A stretch of DNA of 51,497 nucleotides from Chara braunii (lineage: Eukaryota > Streptophyta > Charophyceae > Charales > Characeae). How positions within the stretch are numbered: position 1 is the stretch's first letter; the number at the start of each line of letters is the position of its first letter. The notes beneath the pieces were generated by a model. That model saw only the letters and a list, made by a program, of their open reading frames with translations. It ran no database searches and had not been told where the DNA came from. The stretch is taken from contig BFEA01000060.1 of NCBI GenBank assembly GCA_003427395.1, positions 19,072 to 70,568 on the forward strand. The letters are read 5' to 3'. Shown here piece by piece: positions 1 to 11,851 of the stretch. The position numbers and the translations under genes are program-made.

Positions 1-2
1 GC

Positions 3-330
3 GTCAAACAGAGCTGCCCGGTAAACCGTAGGCAGAGAGTGAGAGGGAGAAGAGGACAACAAACGAGCGAGGGCTGTGACAAACTGTTTCGTCGGAGTTT
101 CACCGACTCATCAGTATACATATATTGTCACACTGTAAATCAGAGCGCCAAGGCGAGAAAAAAAAAAAAAAAAAAGCAAAACAAGGAAAACAAGGAAGGA
201 AAGCCCCAACTGTTCATCACCTCTTACGTACAAGGCCACGTCAAACAGAAGTGCCCGGTAAACCGTAGGCAGAGACAAAAAACGAGGCGCTGTGACAGAC
301 TCTTGCGTCTGAGTTCCGGCTACTCGTCAG
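3..330 (+). repeat. Two diverged direct-repeat units, about 237 bp apart
   Basis: The segment 3-115 recurs at 239-330. Both copies begin with a stretch reading GTCAAACAGA, then GCCCGGTAAACCGTAGGCAG, and both end in a similar ACTC(A/G)TCAG stretch. The DNA between them is an A-rich tract. No protein family is recognisable in the short reading frames here. Confidence 0.7.
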
Positions 331-494
331 GAGGCTGAACCCACTACACTCTGGAGAGTAGCCTGACCGACGATATACTGTGAGTGATAATCAACCTTAA
401 CCCCGGTCATCGATTAGGCTACTCTCCAGAGTGTAGTGGGTTCAGCCTCCTGACATATACTGTGAGTGATAATCAACCTTAACCCCGGTCATCG
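327..494. repeat. Perfect 38-bp inverted repeat interleaved with perfect 40-bp direct repeat
   Basis: The stretch 327-364 is the exact reverse complement of 416-453. The stretch 373-412 is repeated exactly at 455-494. The order is arm, direct repeat, inverted arm, direct repeat, with only a few bases between blocks. Perfect identity in otherwise decayed DNA points to a recent event such as template switching, a recent foldback insertion, or an assembly artefact. Confidence 0.9.
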
Positions 495-921
495 CTGAAT
501 CTATGGCGAAAGAAGAACAAGAATGAAGGTCTACCGAATATAAGAATAAGAATAAGAAGAAAAAAAAAGTGCAAAAATGCAGGTAACCCAAATGAAAAGA
601 ACAGGAAACTGGAAAGATGATGCAGATAACCCATTTGAGAGTAGAGAAAGATATAGATGCAAATTAAGAAGAAGGAGGGAGATGATGCACACCGCCGGGT
701 ACGGAAGAACATTGTCATGCTGAGGAAAATTTGGTCGAAAGAACTAGACGGAGAGGGAGCAGGACAGGGAGCAGTACAGGGAGGAGGAGGAAGAATGAGA
801 AAGAAGTAGAAGAGGAGAGGTGGATGGAAGAGAAGAAGAGGAATAGTCCACAGTGAACTGCAGATACCAACTGCCAGTGGTCCGCACTTTGAAAAAACAA
901 AAAACAAAAAAAAAAAGTAAA
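495..921. other. Purine-rich stretch, no gene seen
   Basis: Strongly GA-biased DNA. The reading frames on the opposite strand are Phe/Leu/Ser-rich translations of this composition and match no family. Confidence 0.6.
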
Positions 922-1235
922 GTCACACAGCTTCTACACGTCCATAGCTCAAGAGGTGAAGCAGGAAGAAGAATAGTGATAAACAGAGGCCATAGACTGT
1001 CCTTCGTGCATGCTTCGGAGGACAGAACATAGCTCAAGGGCTGAAGCAGGAAGAAGAAGAAGAAGAATGTCACACAGCTTCTACACGTCCATAGCTCAAG
1101 AGGTGAAGCAGGAAGAAGAAGAAGAAGAAGAAGAAGAAGAAGAAGAAGAATGTCACACAGCTTCTACACGTCCATAGCTCAAGAGGTGAAGCAGGAAGAA
1201 GAAGAAGAAGAAGAAGAAGACAAAGAAGAAGAAGC
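922..1235 (+). repeat. Tandem repeat units carrying an expanding (GAA)n microsatellite
   Basis: A unit starting GTCACACAGCTTCTACACG and continuing through CATAGCTCAAGAGGTGAAGCAG into (GAA)n occurs at 922, 1068 and 1151, with a partial copy near 1029. The GAA run differs in length between copies, as expected for a microsatellite inside a minisatellite. Confidence 0.85.
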
Positions 1236-2594
1236 AGAAGAGGCGGATATGATGGCGTCCGGTTACCAAATTACGTCCTATTTTCTATTTTGGAGAAAAT
1301 AAGAACGACAGAACATGGTGGATAAAGCGACTGGGGACGAAAACCGATAAGGATAGAGAAAATGATGGATAAAGAATGGATTGAAAAAAAAAAAAAAAAG
1401 AGCAAAAAAGAAGAAGAGGAGACGGTGGATAAGAGATGAGAAAGGGAAGAAAGAGAAACAGGAAAGGCAGATCGCAGAAAGAACAAGGAAGATGCTACGC
1501 AACGAGAAACGACGTCGAAGCAGGAACCAAGGTAAAGCCGGTAAATGTATGACCCAAAGACGTTTTATGCAAATTCTGATTTGCAGTTTTCTTCAAATAT
1601 TGGTTCATTAATTTGCCCGGCCCGGATGAACTTGCATTTTATTTTTTTTTCCGCCCGTACGTTCGGAGAGATTAAATGCCCCAGAAAATAAGAAAAGAAA
1701 TGCGAAGGGGGCATGCACGATGGAAAAACAAAGGAAAGGAGATGGACGAGATCACTTACGCTCGACCAGAGGCTCCAGCCCTGAAGCCATTTTTGTCGTT
1801 TCCTTCGCGCCTGCTTCTGCCGCAAAGTACTACCACGTGTACCCGTACAATCAAACTCCTTCGCGAACACTTGGGCGGGAGAAAATTTCGCGCCCGCCCT
1901 TGTGTTTTTTTCAAAATTTTGCGATCACTTGGGCGGGAGAGAAAACCAGTGTGACCGGGCGCGGGCGAGGACGAGGACGAGGAGGGCAACCACCCACCCA
2001 CCCGTCCTTCCCTGGCCTCTCGACTGTCTCGGGGGCCGCAGGGCGTGCGACGACTCCTTCCTGCGCAGACGATTAGGGTGAACGACCGACCTACAGCAGG
2101 AGAGGCTGCGTAGCTCCTGGGTATAACTCTACTCCCCGCCCAAGCCCGAAAAGGTGATGGAGTTTGGAGTTCGTATTCGTAAGAGCGGACCACAGTCAAT
2201 TGCGCAGACACCGATCGTCGTCACACTCACTTCCTCAAAGAACGCCCGCCTTCAAGCGCGAAACCGAAAACCCGTCCCGCCGCGCTCACCCCATATCGGG
2301 CGAGAGGCCACACTTTCGCGGAGAAGAAAGGTACACACTTGCACGGACTAAGAGATGTACTAGCCGTTGATCTTGCTTATCTGCGGACACGTGCACGCGG
2401 GACATCGGCGCGGAAGTGTGGCCCGGCGAACATTTGGCGCGATGTCGCTTAAAAAAAGGTACACGCACAAGTTCATAAACAGATCGCGAATTCAATCCCG
2501 CACCTAAAATCGTGACCAGAGATATTCCCCGTAGGGAAAAAAAGAAAAAGGTCGGAAAACACGCACAACAGCCAGCTCAGGCTTGCAAGTCCGA
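1236..2594. other. No gene recognised; short direct and inverted repeats only
   Basis: Mixed low-complexity and GC-rich DNA. A short direct repeat (GCGAACACTTGGGCGGGAG and a close copy) lies near 1862 and 1921. An inverted pair (around GGCCACACTTTCGCG) lies near 2307 and 2412. The short reading frames show no recognisable domain. Confidence 0.5.
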
Positions 2595-2689
2595 AAGTTA
2601 GCTGGCTGTGTGGGAATGCTTTGGGGAAAGTTGGCTGGCTGTGTGGGAATGCTTTGGGGAAAGTTGGCTGTGTGGGAATGCTTTGGGAC
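2594..2689 (+). repeat. 33-bp minisatellite, three units
   Basis: Three consecutive units start with AAAG at 2594, 2627 and 2660. Each contains GGCTGTGTGGGAATGCTTTG. The third unit lacks four bases. Confidence 0.9.
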
Positions 2690-2739
2690 AGGGTGCCACT
2701 GACCGGCATTCTCCGCTTCTGAACGTTCATCTCCGTGGG

Positions 2740-3085
2740 TGGATGCGCAAGTGCATGGTATGCACCTGTATGTTCAGAGACCAAAGTGCGGGCTACTTAT
2801 GCCCTTCCCAACATGAGAGCCTATCTCCGCCCTTGGCTGCAACTGTCCCAAAGTGGTGCTTTTAGGTGACACCGTTTGTGGTACCGAGGGGTTGGACAGC
2901 ACCATCAGTGGATGCCCAAGTGCATGGTATGCACCTGCATGTTCAGAGACCCAGTGCAATTTTACAGGGCTACTTTTCAACATGAGAGCCTATCTCCGCC
3001 CTCCACTGCAGCTGTCCTGAAGTGGTGCTTCTGGTTGGCACCGTTTTTGGGACCGAGGAGTTGGACATCGCCATCAGCGGTTGGC
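2740..3085 (+). repeat. About 169-bp tandem duplication
   Basis: Two diverged units share AAGTGCATGGTATGCACCTG (at 2749 and 2918), then CAACATGAGAGCCTATCTCC, then a GTGGTGCTT..GGT.ACACCG-like stretch and GACCGAGGRGTTGGAC. The reading frames across it repeat the same peptide, so they are products of the repeat and not evidence of a gene. Confidence 0.85.
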
Positions 3086-3348
3086 CAGCTGGCTAGGGGT
3101 GCGGCCATGAGACGAGACTCGGGCCTCCATCAACCAATGACACACTACATCTACGGCCTATAAAATCACTTCCTCCAGGTTGGCAGTTCAGGATTAGTGA
3201 TGGAGATGAATTAGTAAGTCAAGATCGATGGCTAAAGTTGAAGGAATAGACGTTGTCACATTAGGTCCAGGGTTAGGGAATGGGACTTACCCTAGATGGA
3301 TTATTCCTTCGTCGGTCCTCCCAACACTTTACCCCAGAGCAGCTATAA
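3086..3348. other. No feature seen
   Basis: Unique-looking DNA without a long reading frame or clear repeat. Confidence 0.5.
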
Positions 3349-3674
3349 CAGTGATTTCGTCAAAACGATAATATTTTATTTTTGAACTAAATTGAAAATC
3401 AAATTGTGGGTAAAATTTGATGAAATTAATGATATGGCATTTTAAAAACATCATGCCCCCTTTATGTATCTGAACTCTGGCCAAATCCACGTACGTCTAG
3501 GCCAAAAGTGGTCGGACCCCTTGTATGTATGTGGACTTCAGCTAAGTCCCAATACATTAAGGGGGTAGGGCATTTTTATAATGTTGTACCCTTAATTTCA
3601 TCAAATTATGACCACAGTTTGGATTTTCAATTTCGTTCAATAAGTACAATATGTCGATTTTGATGAAATCTTTG
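3349..3674. mobile_element. Foldback (MITE-like) element with long imperfect inverted repeats
   Basis: The left half from GATTTCGTCAAAACGATA (3353) pairs with the right half ending in GTCGATTTTGATGAAATC (3670). The arms keep matching inwards: ATTGAAAATC faces GATTTTCAAT, AATTTGATGAAATTAA faces TTAATTTCATCAAATT, and CATGCCCCCTT faces an AAGGGGGTAGGGCAT-type stretch. Almost the whole element folds back, with about 150-bp arms. No coding capacity and no convincing target-site duplication were seen, so the exact ends are approximate. Confidence 0.75.
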
Positions 3675-6230
3675 TTCAATAGTATATCCGACCAATGCTC
3701 CACTTACCACTACAGACTGCAATAATTCCCTCGTTGACCCTTTTGGTGTTTGACCGACCCTTCTCAATGCCTAGGTCAACTTGTGCACCACAATACAACA
3801 AGTGAGCAGGCATAAGCAAAGGAGCGATTTTTTATGCCGCCAAATTTAACGCTTTCATTTGGCAAGTTGTTGTTCATCCATTCTTACTTTAATTTCAATC
3901 CAATTTGTATACGTCTAACTACATTCTTCACATTAACTAACACATTATTATTTTGTATAAGTCAACCCAAGTTGCCATCCTTTCCAATTGATCGGTAGGT
4001 CAATATCTTTGAAGGGGTAGGGTTTTTTTTTTTTTTTTTTTTCTTATTTAATCAGTGACCACCGAGTTGTTAAAGATCTTGATTATGTTTATTGGGTGTC
4101 TCGCAAATTAGACTAAACAATAAATGAGCGAAGCAATGAGTATCAGTTCTCATAAGCATCCTTATCATTTAGTTTATCCAAGTTCATGACCTATTTTTGG
4201 TTCACTGGGAGATTTAGCAAGTATCATTTGTGGTGTTATGTACATGCATTCATGTACACTGGCAGGAGGTTAGTTACAAAATGGAGTCAGGTGAGTTTGG
4301 TGACAAGTCGCTGCGATGTTGATGCGGACAATCATTCCGGAAGTACGGTTGTCTAAGAGTGTTTTTTTTACTCATTCATTATAAAAAAAAAAAAATTCTA
4401 ACCCTTAACATATGGTTTTAGAGACTTTTTTATCATTTTTTTTTCCATCATTCTTCTTTATTTTTTATTACTCATTTGATCCTCAACAAAGTCAAATTTT
4501 ACATGGAAACTTTATGGTAAAGCACGTCGTCACTCTCACGACGGTCAAAACACTCAGTAAAACCCACCACCACAAAGGTAGGATAACGGACTTGATACGT
4601 AAAGTCGGGTTCGTTCCGGGCCACGCCGTTTTGCAACAGTAACAAACAAAAATTCATACGACATTAATATCGTCATTTCGTATTGTGAGATGACCCTTTG
4701 ACATATTCATTTAATTGCATGAGTTTGGGTACTTAGGACTCAGCGGCGAGGCAATCGTAAGAGCGATTGAGTAATTAAAAAAAAAATATTTCATAACCAG
4801 ACAAAATTCGGTTAATTCTTCAAAATAGCTAACTCCCGTGAATTCATTAATCATAGAACAACCGAATACGAAAATCCCGGGAAAAAAAAAAAATACATAA
4901 TATGAAATATTTTAATTCAACTTCTGTAGATAATTCATAATTTGTTTTTTATGCTTCAAGTCGTATAAAGACAAAAGTCAACCATATTGGTGATACAAAG
5001 GTTTCGTTGCACATTGACTCACCAGTGCCTCATTGGTTAGTCTACATCAACATTATGTCATCACCTTAAGCTAACATAGTCAACCTGTCAAGAAGAAAAA
5101 CAAAATAATTGTGCACTTGGTCCCTTCTTTTATATCCTATCATCTCCCCCCCTTCGCACCAACTGATGAAATGCAAACTTAAACTCGAACCCAGTATAGT
5201 TATATACAACGAATCTTAAGAGAATTGAGAGTTTTAGGGTTATAACACATGACACAAATTCGTTGCACAAACTATCTTATGCATATGTATGATCTTTATA
5301 CGGTTAGTGAACGGGTCATGAGTTCGATTTGTGTAAAGCTAGCATGTATGTTGAGATTTTTTGATAAGTTACTAAAGTTCTTTAATATCTGTTGTTATGT
5401 TTACATTGATAATATTGTTGTATGACAGTTGCAAAATGCGTATTTGTCATTATGGTGTGGTTTACTCAATATCAAGTTTGAGACAACACCAACAAAAAAG
5501 AAAACTTAAACGAGAAGGTTACACAATTAGGTATGGAGTATTAATTGAAAACCTAAATGAAGATTAATATATATGTATCTGTCCACTTGGAAGAGCGCAA
5601 TACAACCAATAGATTGTCTACCATCACCTTCATGGTAAGTCGAATCATGTTAGGAAAGGATGAACATAAAACTTATGACGTCTAACACTTCAATGTGCCA
5701 GAATAACATATATATAACATAAACATAACATTGACATAACAGAAGTAGGGCTTAAGCTTAAGAATGGTAAGTGTTAATCCACACTCCTGCTGTGTCTTTT
5801 TTTTTTTTTTTTTTAACAATAAGTGTTTCAATCTATTCGTGGGGAGCAGCACGTGCTGGGAACTGGGCTCAGCGTCCCATATCGAATTATAAAGATCATT
5901 TGAGAACATTTGAGATCATTTGAAATACCGAGGTCATTACCTGACTTCGGCTGAGAACATTCGCAGAGCACGATGTGATTCATAAAACATGGGGAGGATC
6001 ATGAATATCTAATGACTTGTTAAGGAACTACTCATGCAATAAGTTGCTATGGGCCAATAAAGCACACACTTCAACACAATTATGACCGTGTTCATACTCT
6101 CGAAGCACGAATATAACATTAGTGGCATTTAACCTAAAGTAAAAATATTTAGGCGGTCCGTGGCTAATTCCCCGTCGCCTGTCGCTTGTCATCTGCGTCC
6201 TATGAACAAATGAAAGTCATGAGAGACCCC
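3675..6230. other. AT-rich gene-less DNA
   Basis: It contains long T or A runs (for example 4022-4042 and 5800-5815) and only short reading frames with no recognisable domain. A dispersed repeat piece lies at 5815-5880 and is listed separately. No promoter, RNA gene or coding exon could be supported. Confidence 0.5.
5815..5880 (+). repeat. Dispersed repeat piece with the recurring GGTCCAGCGTCCC-type core
   Basis: This segment (a TTTCAATCTATTCGTGGGGA-type lead, then GTGCTGGGAACTGGGC and AGCGTCCCAT) closely matches the segment at 30417-30480. Its first half matches 32735-32765. The core recurs several times in the window (see 12546-13158). It is probably part of a dispersed element. Confidence 0.75.
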
Positions 6231-8094
6231 TACTGTGGGCGGATACTTGTTGTCAAGTGTTGTGTCAAACCAAGCTGAGGTCCGTTGTCGAGCGCATCGG
6301 TCCGGCACCGCACGGGGCAGCGCGAGACCCTCCTGGCCGCGTCACGCAGGAGTTGGTCTAAATCCTCGTTACGAATATACATGGAGTTTTCACAAGCCGC
6401 TCCGGCCGAGTGCGCCAGCCATACCTCTCGCAAGCCCCTACGACAGGACAGGGCCTACGCGAGGCACGACTTACCTCCACCTTACGGGAGTTGTCACCTC
6501 CCTTCGGTGGGCGTATCCCCCCCGAGCTACCAGTCCACAGTACGAAAGTTGATCAGCTGCAATCGCAGAGGTGGACTAGCCGAGGGCGTTTCTCGTTCGC
6601 TGTAGTATAGGAGGTACGCGCGGTATTACGCCTCTATCAACCCCGCACGAGAATCTGCATCTTGGGGGGCTGAAGTCCCAAGCGCGACCCGTCGTCGGTC
6701 GACTAGGACGGATCCCACACACCATACGCACACCACACTAAGAACATAAAAACAAAAACACACACACATACGCACATACATATACAAATACAGAACGACA
6801 CAAAACAAACAACGCGATAACACTCCTAGTCCCTTAGTAGCCATCCCATAACTTTCTGACGCGGAAATCAGATAGGCGTCGCGCGTGAGACTCAGTATAA
6901 ACTGCGCGGACGCAGGGCTAACTCATATCGACTCGCAAAACATACGTACACAAACGATCGCAATGATGGCGTACTATGCAGTACCCATACTCATGCGGTC
7001 CTCGTTAATCCCGAGGGTCGCATTCGATACTCAAGTGTCAGCTAACACGCGCCTTGAGGGAATGATCTCTCGACGCTGGACAACCGCCAAGTGCGGTTGA
7101 AAACCACACCCTCTTCTGCACCTTGCGGAGAGTGGGTGGTACACAGGTTCATACGTGTGATAGCAATCGTCCCTTATGGCCCTGAAGACCAGCTCCATCA
7201 TCTAGGTCCTGGAGATAAGTCAAGGGGTTTGACTTTGACGGCTGTCACGGACTACAACGTCCAACTATAAAATTTTAAAAAGCAAAGGTTAACAGGGGAT
7301 CTCCCTCTTCTCTCAAACACACGATCTGTTTACCCATTACTCGCGGTCACAGTAGGCCGCGCGAAACACTCAAAACATATGTATTTACAATATACATATA
7401 TAGGGTTATAAATATGTGACGATCACTTCTCACAATCGCAATGGGGCTCCTCTCAGCCATATATATATGCATGTGAGCGTCGGAAGTCAAATCCAAAGTC
7501 CGAATCACCAAACATACCTGCAATCACATCAAAGATTCAACCAAAAGTCCATGCACTACACGAGGTCAACTTCAACTATTCTCTGCACTTACACCCCTTA
7601 CTTTTAGCCATACACGCCTAACTCTTATGCAACTGCTCAAAATAAAATACTCAGTACTTTTCTTTAAATGACCATTCAAATAAAGTCCGGGTGAAAACAT
7701 AACAAAACAGTTAAAATCACAAGGCTAAAGCCTTTAGGTTGAGTGGCAGGAGTGAATTGGAGTTGAATCGTAAACCGACGAATCGGCAACCGACCTGTTA
7801 TCAGTGATAACAGAAGACGATCCTCGTAGGATCAACCTGAATCTAGCCCAAATCCTGAATCAATCGATCAAGAAGACCTGTAACACAAAACAGACCAATC
7901 CCCAAGTTAAAGTCATAAGTGTATGGAGAATAATCCCCATATCACGATCTCACTAAAATCATCCTAATTAACTAAGCCTAAGTCTACCTCTAAGCAAGTG
8001 CCCAAAGAAAGGTAGACCCTGGCAGAGTCTCCTCTATAACGAGTGGATTGTAAGAATCGTCACCTGTCAAAATATAATCTAACTCCTCTAAACT

Positions 8095-8460
8095 AAGAAA
8101 ATTTCGGCAGCACTTCCCATAGGAAAAGTGCCTTTCCAGAAATTATACAAAGCTAAGTTCAGAATTTACAGTGACTATGACTTTTCAAAGTCTATTTTTT
8201 TCTAACTCCCTGAATTAACAGAAATTTGGGCAGCACTCCCTTTAGAAAAAAAAAGATGTTTTAGATTTTTACTAAGCCAAAAAGTCAAAAAAGTTAGACC
8301 CTGAAAAAGACAAAGTCTGAGTAACTCCTTGGTTTTGTAGAAATTTCAGCAGCGCTTCCCGTAGAGAAAGTCGCTTACCAAGATTTATACAAGGCCAAGT
8401 ATAACAAAAGATCCCAGAAAATACAGAAATTGACCTAAGTAAAAAAAATTAGCTCAGAAA
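8095..8460 (-). repeat. Three ~122-bp tandem units with GGGAAGCGCTGCC core (left arm)
   Basis: The core reads GGCAGCACTTCCC at 8107, GGCAGCACTCCC near 8229 and GCAGCGCTTCCCG near 8349. Each copy is preceded by an AAATTT stretch and followed by a GAAAA-rich stretch. The same three-unit array, inverted, lies at 49560-49850 in the right arm, in corresponding order. The triplication therefore predates separation of the two arms. Confidence 0.85.
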
Positions 8461-8683
8461 ATGCAGGAATTGAAACTAACTCCTATGACTCTAACACGTG
8501 GCGAGCAACTAAAGCAACTACCTATCAACCTGAAACTCAAACTAAGTAGTAGCCTCACTCAGTCACATGCAGGCCAAGCCACAAAGGTAAGTACTTTCAC
8601 CATCCCCAGGTCAATCTGGACAAACAATAGTTCGTAGTCTTTCAATGATTTATCCCTTTACCCCCAACTTACATAGGGCATAA

Positions 8684-9108
8684 AGCTAGACCACCCAAAC
8701 TTATGGAACATGTCTAGCTCAACCATGGAGTATACACAAACACAGGGCACAACAACTTTTCTCTTCTTTGGGCATGTGACTAGGCCACCATAGTCGCTCT
8801 GAACTGTTTAAGTATCCAAGATTTATATAATTGTTTGCACTTAGTCTTTTGAGGTAGCATATAACTGAACCGATCATCTTCAGCTCAAGATTCAACCTGC
8901 CCCTTCGTACCCCAATTTTATTCTTAATTAGTACTCTCTTCAGTTGGTGATAAGCTATAGTCAGACCACCTAAACTTATGGAACCCTGTCTGACTAGCCT
9001 GTTCATAGATGAAATAATAGTAAAGTATAGTCAAATTATTTCATTTTGGTTCGAGCATGTGCGTGGCATTGGACCAAGACCACCCAAGCTTATGGAATTT
9101 GTCTGGTC
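8684..9108 (-). repeat. Left-arm array of three hairpins with conserved loop
   Basis: L1 (8684-8719) has an AGCTAGAC / GTCTAGCT stem. L2 (8958-8996) has TAGTCAGAC / GTCTGACTA. L3 (9072-9108) has GACCAAGAC / GTCTGGTC with one bulged base. The sequence between stem halves is nearly the same in all three (CACCYAARCTTATGGAAY on this strand). The stems differ but still pair. By flanking sequence L1 corresponds to the right-arm hairpin at 49223-49258 and L2 to that at 48955-48997. Confidence 0.85.
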
Positions 9109-9760
9109 AAACTCAGGCAATACTGCCCTCCTCCCAGCCTTCCCCTAGATGCAACCCCACAATCTGCTTTCAGTCAAACAACAAAGCTGAAACTGATTTC
9201 ACACACACATTCCTTTACTTAGTCTGGATTGTGTCTTGAAATGCAAAGTGAAAGTCAAAATAGGGAGACAGGCAACATACTCAGTCAAAACATAGCAAGG
9301 AATACAAATAGGGGCTATAAATGGGTTTATAGAGGGAAAACAATAGTTACTTCTCAGTTCCCTGCCTCCAAAACTCCTCATGAGTTCCGGCAGAGCTCCC
9401 GCAACCGGTGGGCTGACTCCCCACAGAATCTTGCTGCGGTCCTACGGGTTGCAATCCCGCCTGCCGCCTTCCTCTCAGCTCGAGACTAGACTTAGAGTAA
9501 GAAGGGCAAAAGATAAGGGGTTTCAGACGCTCGAGATACAAGCGAGGGACAAACTCAACTCTCAAGAGAGGGCCTTGATACCTTCACTCGCCTGAGGGCC
9601 CTGCAATGATGGCTGCATAGTATCAGCTTGGCCAACTTCTGAAGTCAAACTACCGAAATCAACCTCCTGACGACCTCCCAAATCGCAGCACTAAACCCCT
9701 ACTTGTAAAGTTTGGTCACCTCTCCGAGTCTCAACACCTCTCCTCAACCCAATCGCCGCC

Positions 9761-11851
9761 GCAGAGCGGTCTGTAACAGTCAGCAGCAGCATCGAGCAAT
9801 AGGCAGCAATACGCAACAGCTAGCAGTTCGTGCACAGATGCAGTAGCCAGCGACAACAGTTTGTGCACAGATGCAGCAGCCAACAACAGACAACAGCAGT
9901 TCCAACAGTGAGGTTCGAGCATACTACATAGCCCAACTAAGTCCGCCGCATTCGTTCACTCAAGTGGTTGCCAATAACAATGCTCTCACCGGTTCGAACG
10001 CTAACAGCCCGACAATGGTGGTCAAGTAAACCCGCTTGGACCACCTTCAACCAACTGCAGATCCGACCTGTCCGACGAACTTTCAATCTCCAGCACCACC
10101 TCTCTGCATATCACTCTTTTGTCCTCAACAAGCCCTGCAACAGCCACAACACCGCCCTCCAGAAAAACCAACCTCAGCAACGCGCGCAGAAAGATAGCAC
10201 AAGGCTACTTTCAGAGCAACGCACCGGTCAACAGGTGAGCATCCCAAACCCCAGGACTGCTCTCACGCTGCTCCTGCTATTAGAATGAGCAAATCGAATG
10301 AACCTTCCGCCAGAGCGTGGACATATATACCGCTGTCCAGCCATACGCGCAAGGAGTTAGAGAGGAGCTTCTTCCATCGACAGGTTGGGCGGCGCCTTGG
10401 CACACAGGTGAGTCTTCGACGCACGCCGACCTCCCGCTACTTCCACCGATATAACGAGCGAAATCGAATGCATCTATCGCTGGAGTACAATCCAATACAT
10501 TCAGCCCCACCTCGAGGTAAGTACTCCCCTACTCCCACGCAGCCTCTTTCCTTTCTAACTCCCATCCTACTAACCTACCCCTCAAACTACTGCTACCAAC
10601 CAGCTCGTCCGGGTAGAAAACCTCGGGTTCGACTCTTGGTTTGCTCGATATCCCTCAGAAACGGGCGGGACGAGCTCCTTCCTCCTCTTTTCTTCCGGCC
10701 GCCATACCTCCGCGCGGCCCTACCGAACCCGAAACGTGGGTCATATACATCCTGCATTATCGACCTCTTTGCCTCAAGTGCAACTACAAACCCAAGCCCT
10801 GACCTCGCCCTATTCCCAACAACGGTGTGATAGCGGACTCTCGCCGACATCTCAACACGCGGGCCCATCAGACGAGGCACGCACTCAAGGTCCCCGACTG
10901 TCGAGACGACCATAAAGTTTGGCGTCGTATCCTGCTAGTGCTAGGCCCAAGGTTGGGTCTAGTTCTGTCGGACGCTCAAATAAACAAACACTACGTGACG
11001 TGCAGACCTACCGAAATACTTTCAGAACCACCTTGTTGTCGATGTCGTCCTCCGCACGTACGCACAGGTCACCGGCAAGCGCACCAATCACGAGACATAA
11101 TCCTTTTAATCCTATCCTAATCAGAAAAACAAAAATCTGGTCGGCAACTATGTCGGCTTTCACAACCATCAATCAAAAAAAGATCACGCGCGCCTTAAAT
11201 CTGCGCGCACACACACTCTTTATTCTTGTCAACCATCCAGTCAACGTAAACCACAGACATTGTCGCGCCTTTCGCGGTATACTTAGAACATCAAACCAAA
11301 CTATTCCTGTCGTCTGCAAAAACCAGGGCTGATACCCTTGTAAGGGTATTCGCACCAACACCGTTGTAACAACGACCAGGGCAGAGGGTCGCGGCACCAG
11401 TTCGCAACCAAAAGGATGCGCTTAGTGCGGTTGTCTTTTTGTCGTTTTGTGGCAGTTTCCATGTCGGGCAATGTCGCCGAGTCCAAAGGAGGTCGAAGGG
11501 GGGAAAGGGGGGAATTTCGGGGTGCGAAAATGAAAAAGAGAAGGGTGCGGTCGGTGGGAAGTCTAAGACCAGTAGCCGGTTTGTTTTAGGAGCGGGCGAC
11601 CTATTGTAGTATATGCAGGTCGTCGGTTTATTGTCCCAGTCGACGTTCGGTGCTTCCTCTTTGGGAGGAAGGGTGAACGAATATAGGAGGTAATGGGAGG
11701 TAAAGGAAGGAAGGAAAGGAAAGGAAAAGCACCCGAGGAGAGGGGATGTTTGTTTTCTTTTTCTAAACTTTTATTTTATTATTATTGTTTTCTTCTACTT
11801 TATTTATTATAATTATTTATTTAACCCTTCCGTGCTTGTAGATATAGGTCG
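9761..11851. other. GC-richer region without a recognised gene
   Basis: It includes a short duplicated CAG-rich stretch (GTGCACAGATGCAG at about 9831 and 9866). Several sequences resemble 5' splice sites (CAGGTGAGC near 10234, CAGGTGAGT near 10407, AGGTAAGT near 10517), and there are several overlapping short reading frames. The longest, 10285-10830 (+, 181 codons), is basic and proline-rich and matches no family I know. Similarity with 47350-47640 of the right arm is weak (for example CCGGTGCGTTGCTC), so the inverted repeat may extend into this area. Confidence 0.4.

Larger units (their letters stand above)
6393..9760 (+). repeat. Left arm of a very long inverted repeat (partner 47770-51497)
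   Basis: Read on the plus strand from 6393, this arm matches the reverse complement of the window's right end. In the first 96 bases only four mismatches are seen by eye. Similarity falls inwards but stays unmistakable through the 122-bp repeats, the hairpins and the block ending near 9760 (CGAGTCTCAACACCTCTCC region). The arm may begin left of 6393, because its partner leaves the window there. Features shared by both arms include a palindrome around GTTATCAGTGATAAC (7797), a (CA)-rich stretch and the structured arrays listed separately. No transposase-like coding sequence lies in the arm. Confidence 0.9.

Noticed and set aside
6393-9760. Ordinary LTR of a retrotransposon
   Set aside because: Not fully excluded, but the partner is inverted, no gag/pol sequence or clear primer-binding site lies beside either arm, and TG..CA ends could not be defined.
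10285-10830. 181-codon basic, proline-rich frame
   Set aside because: GC-rich DNA with open frames on both strands; no domain and not preserved in the right-arm counterpart.
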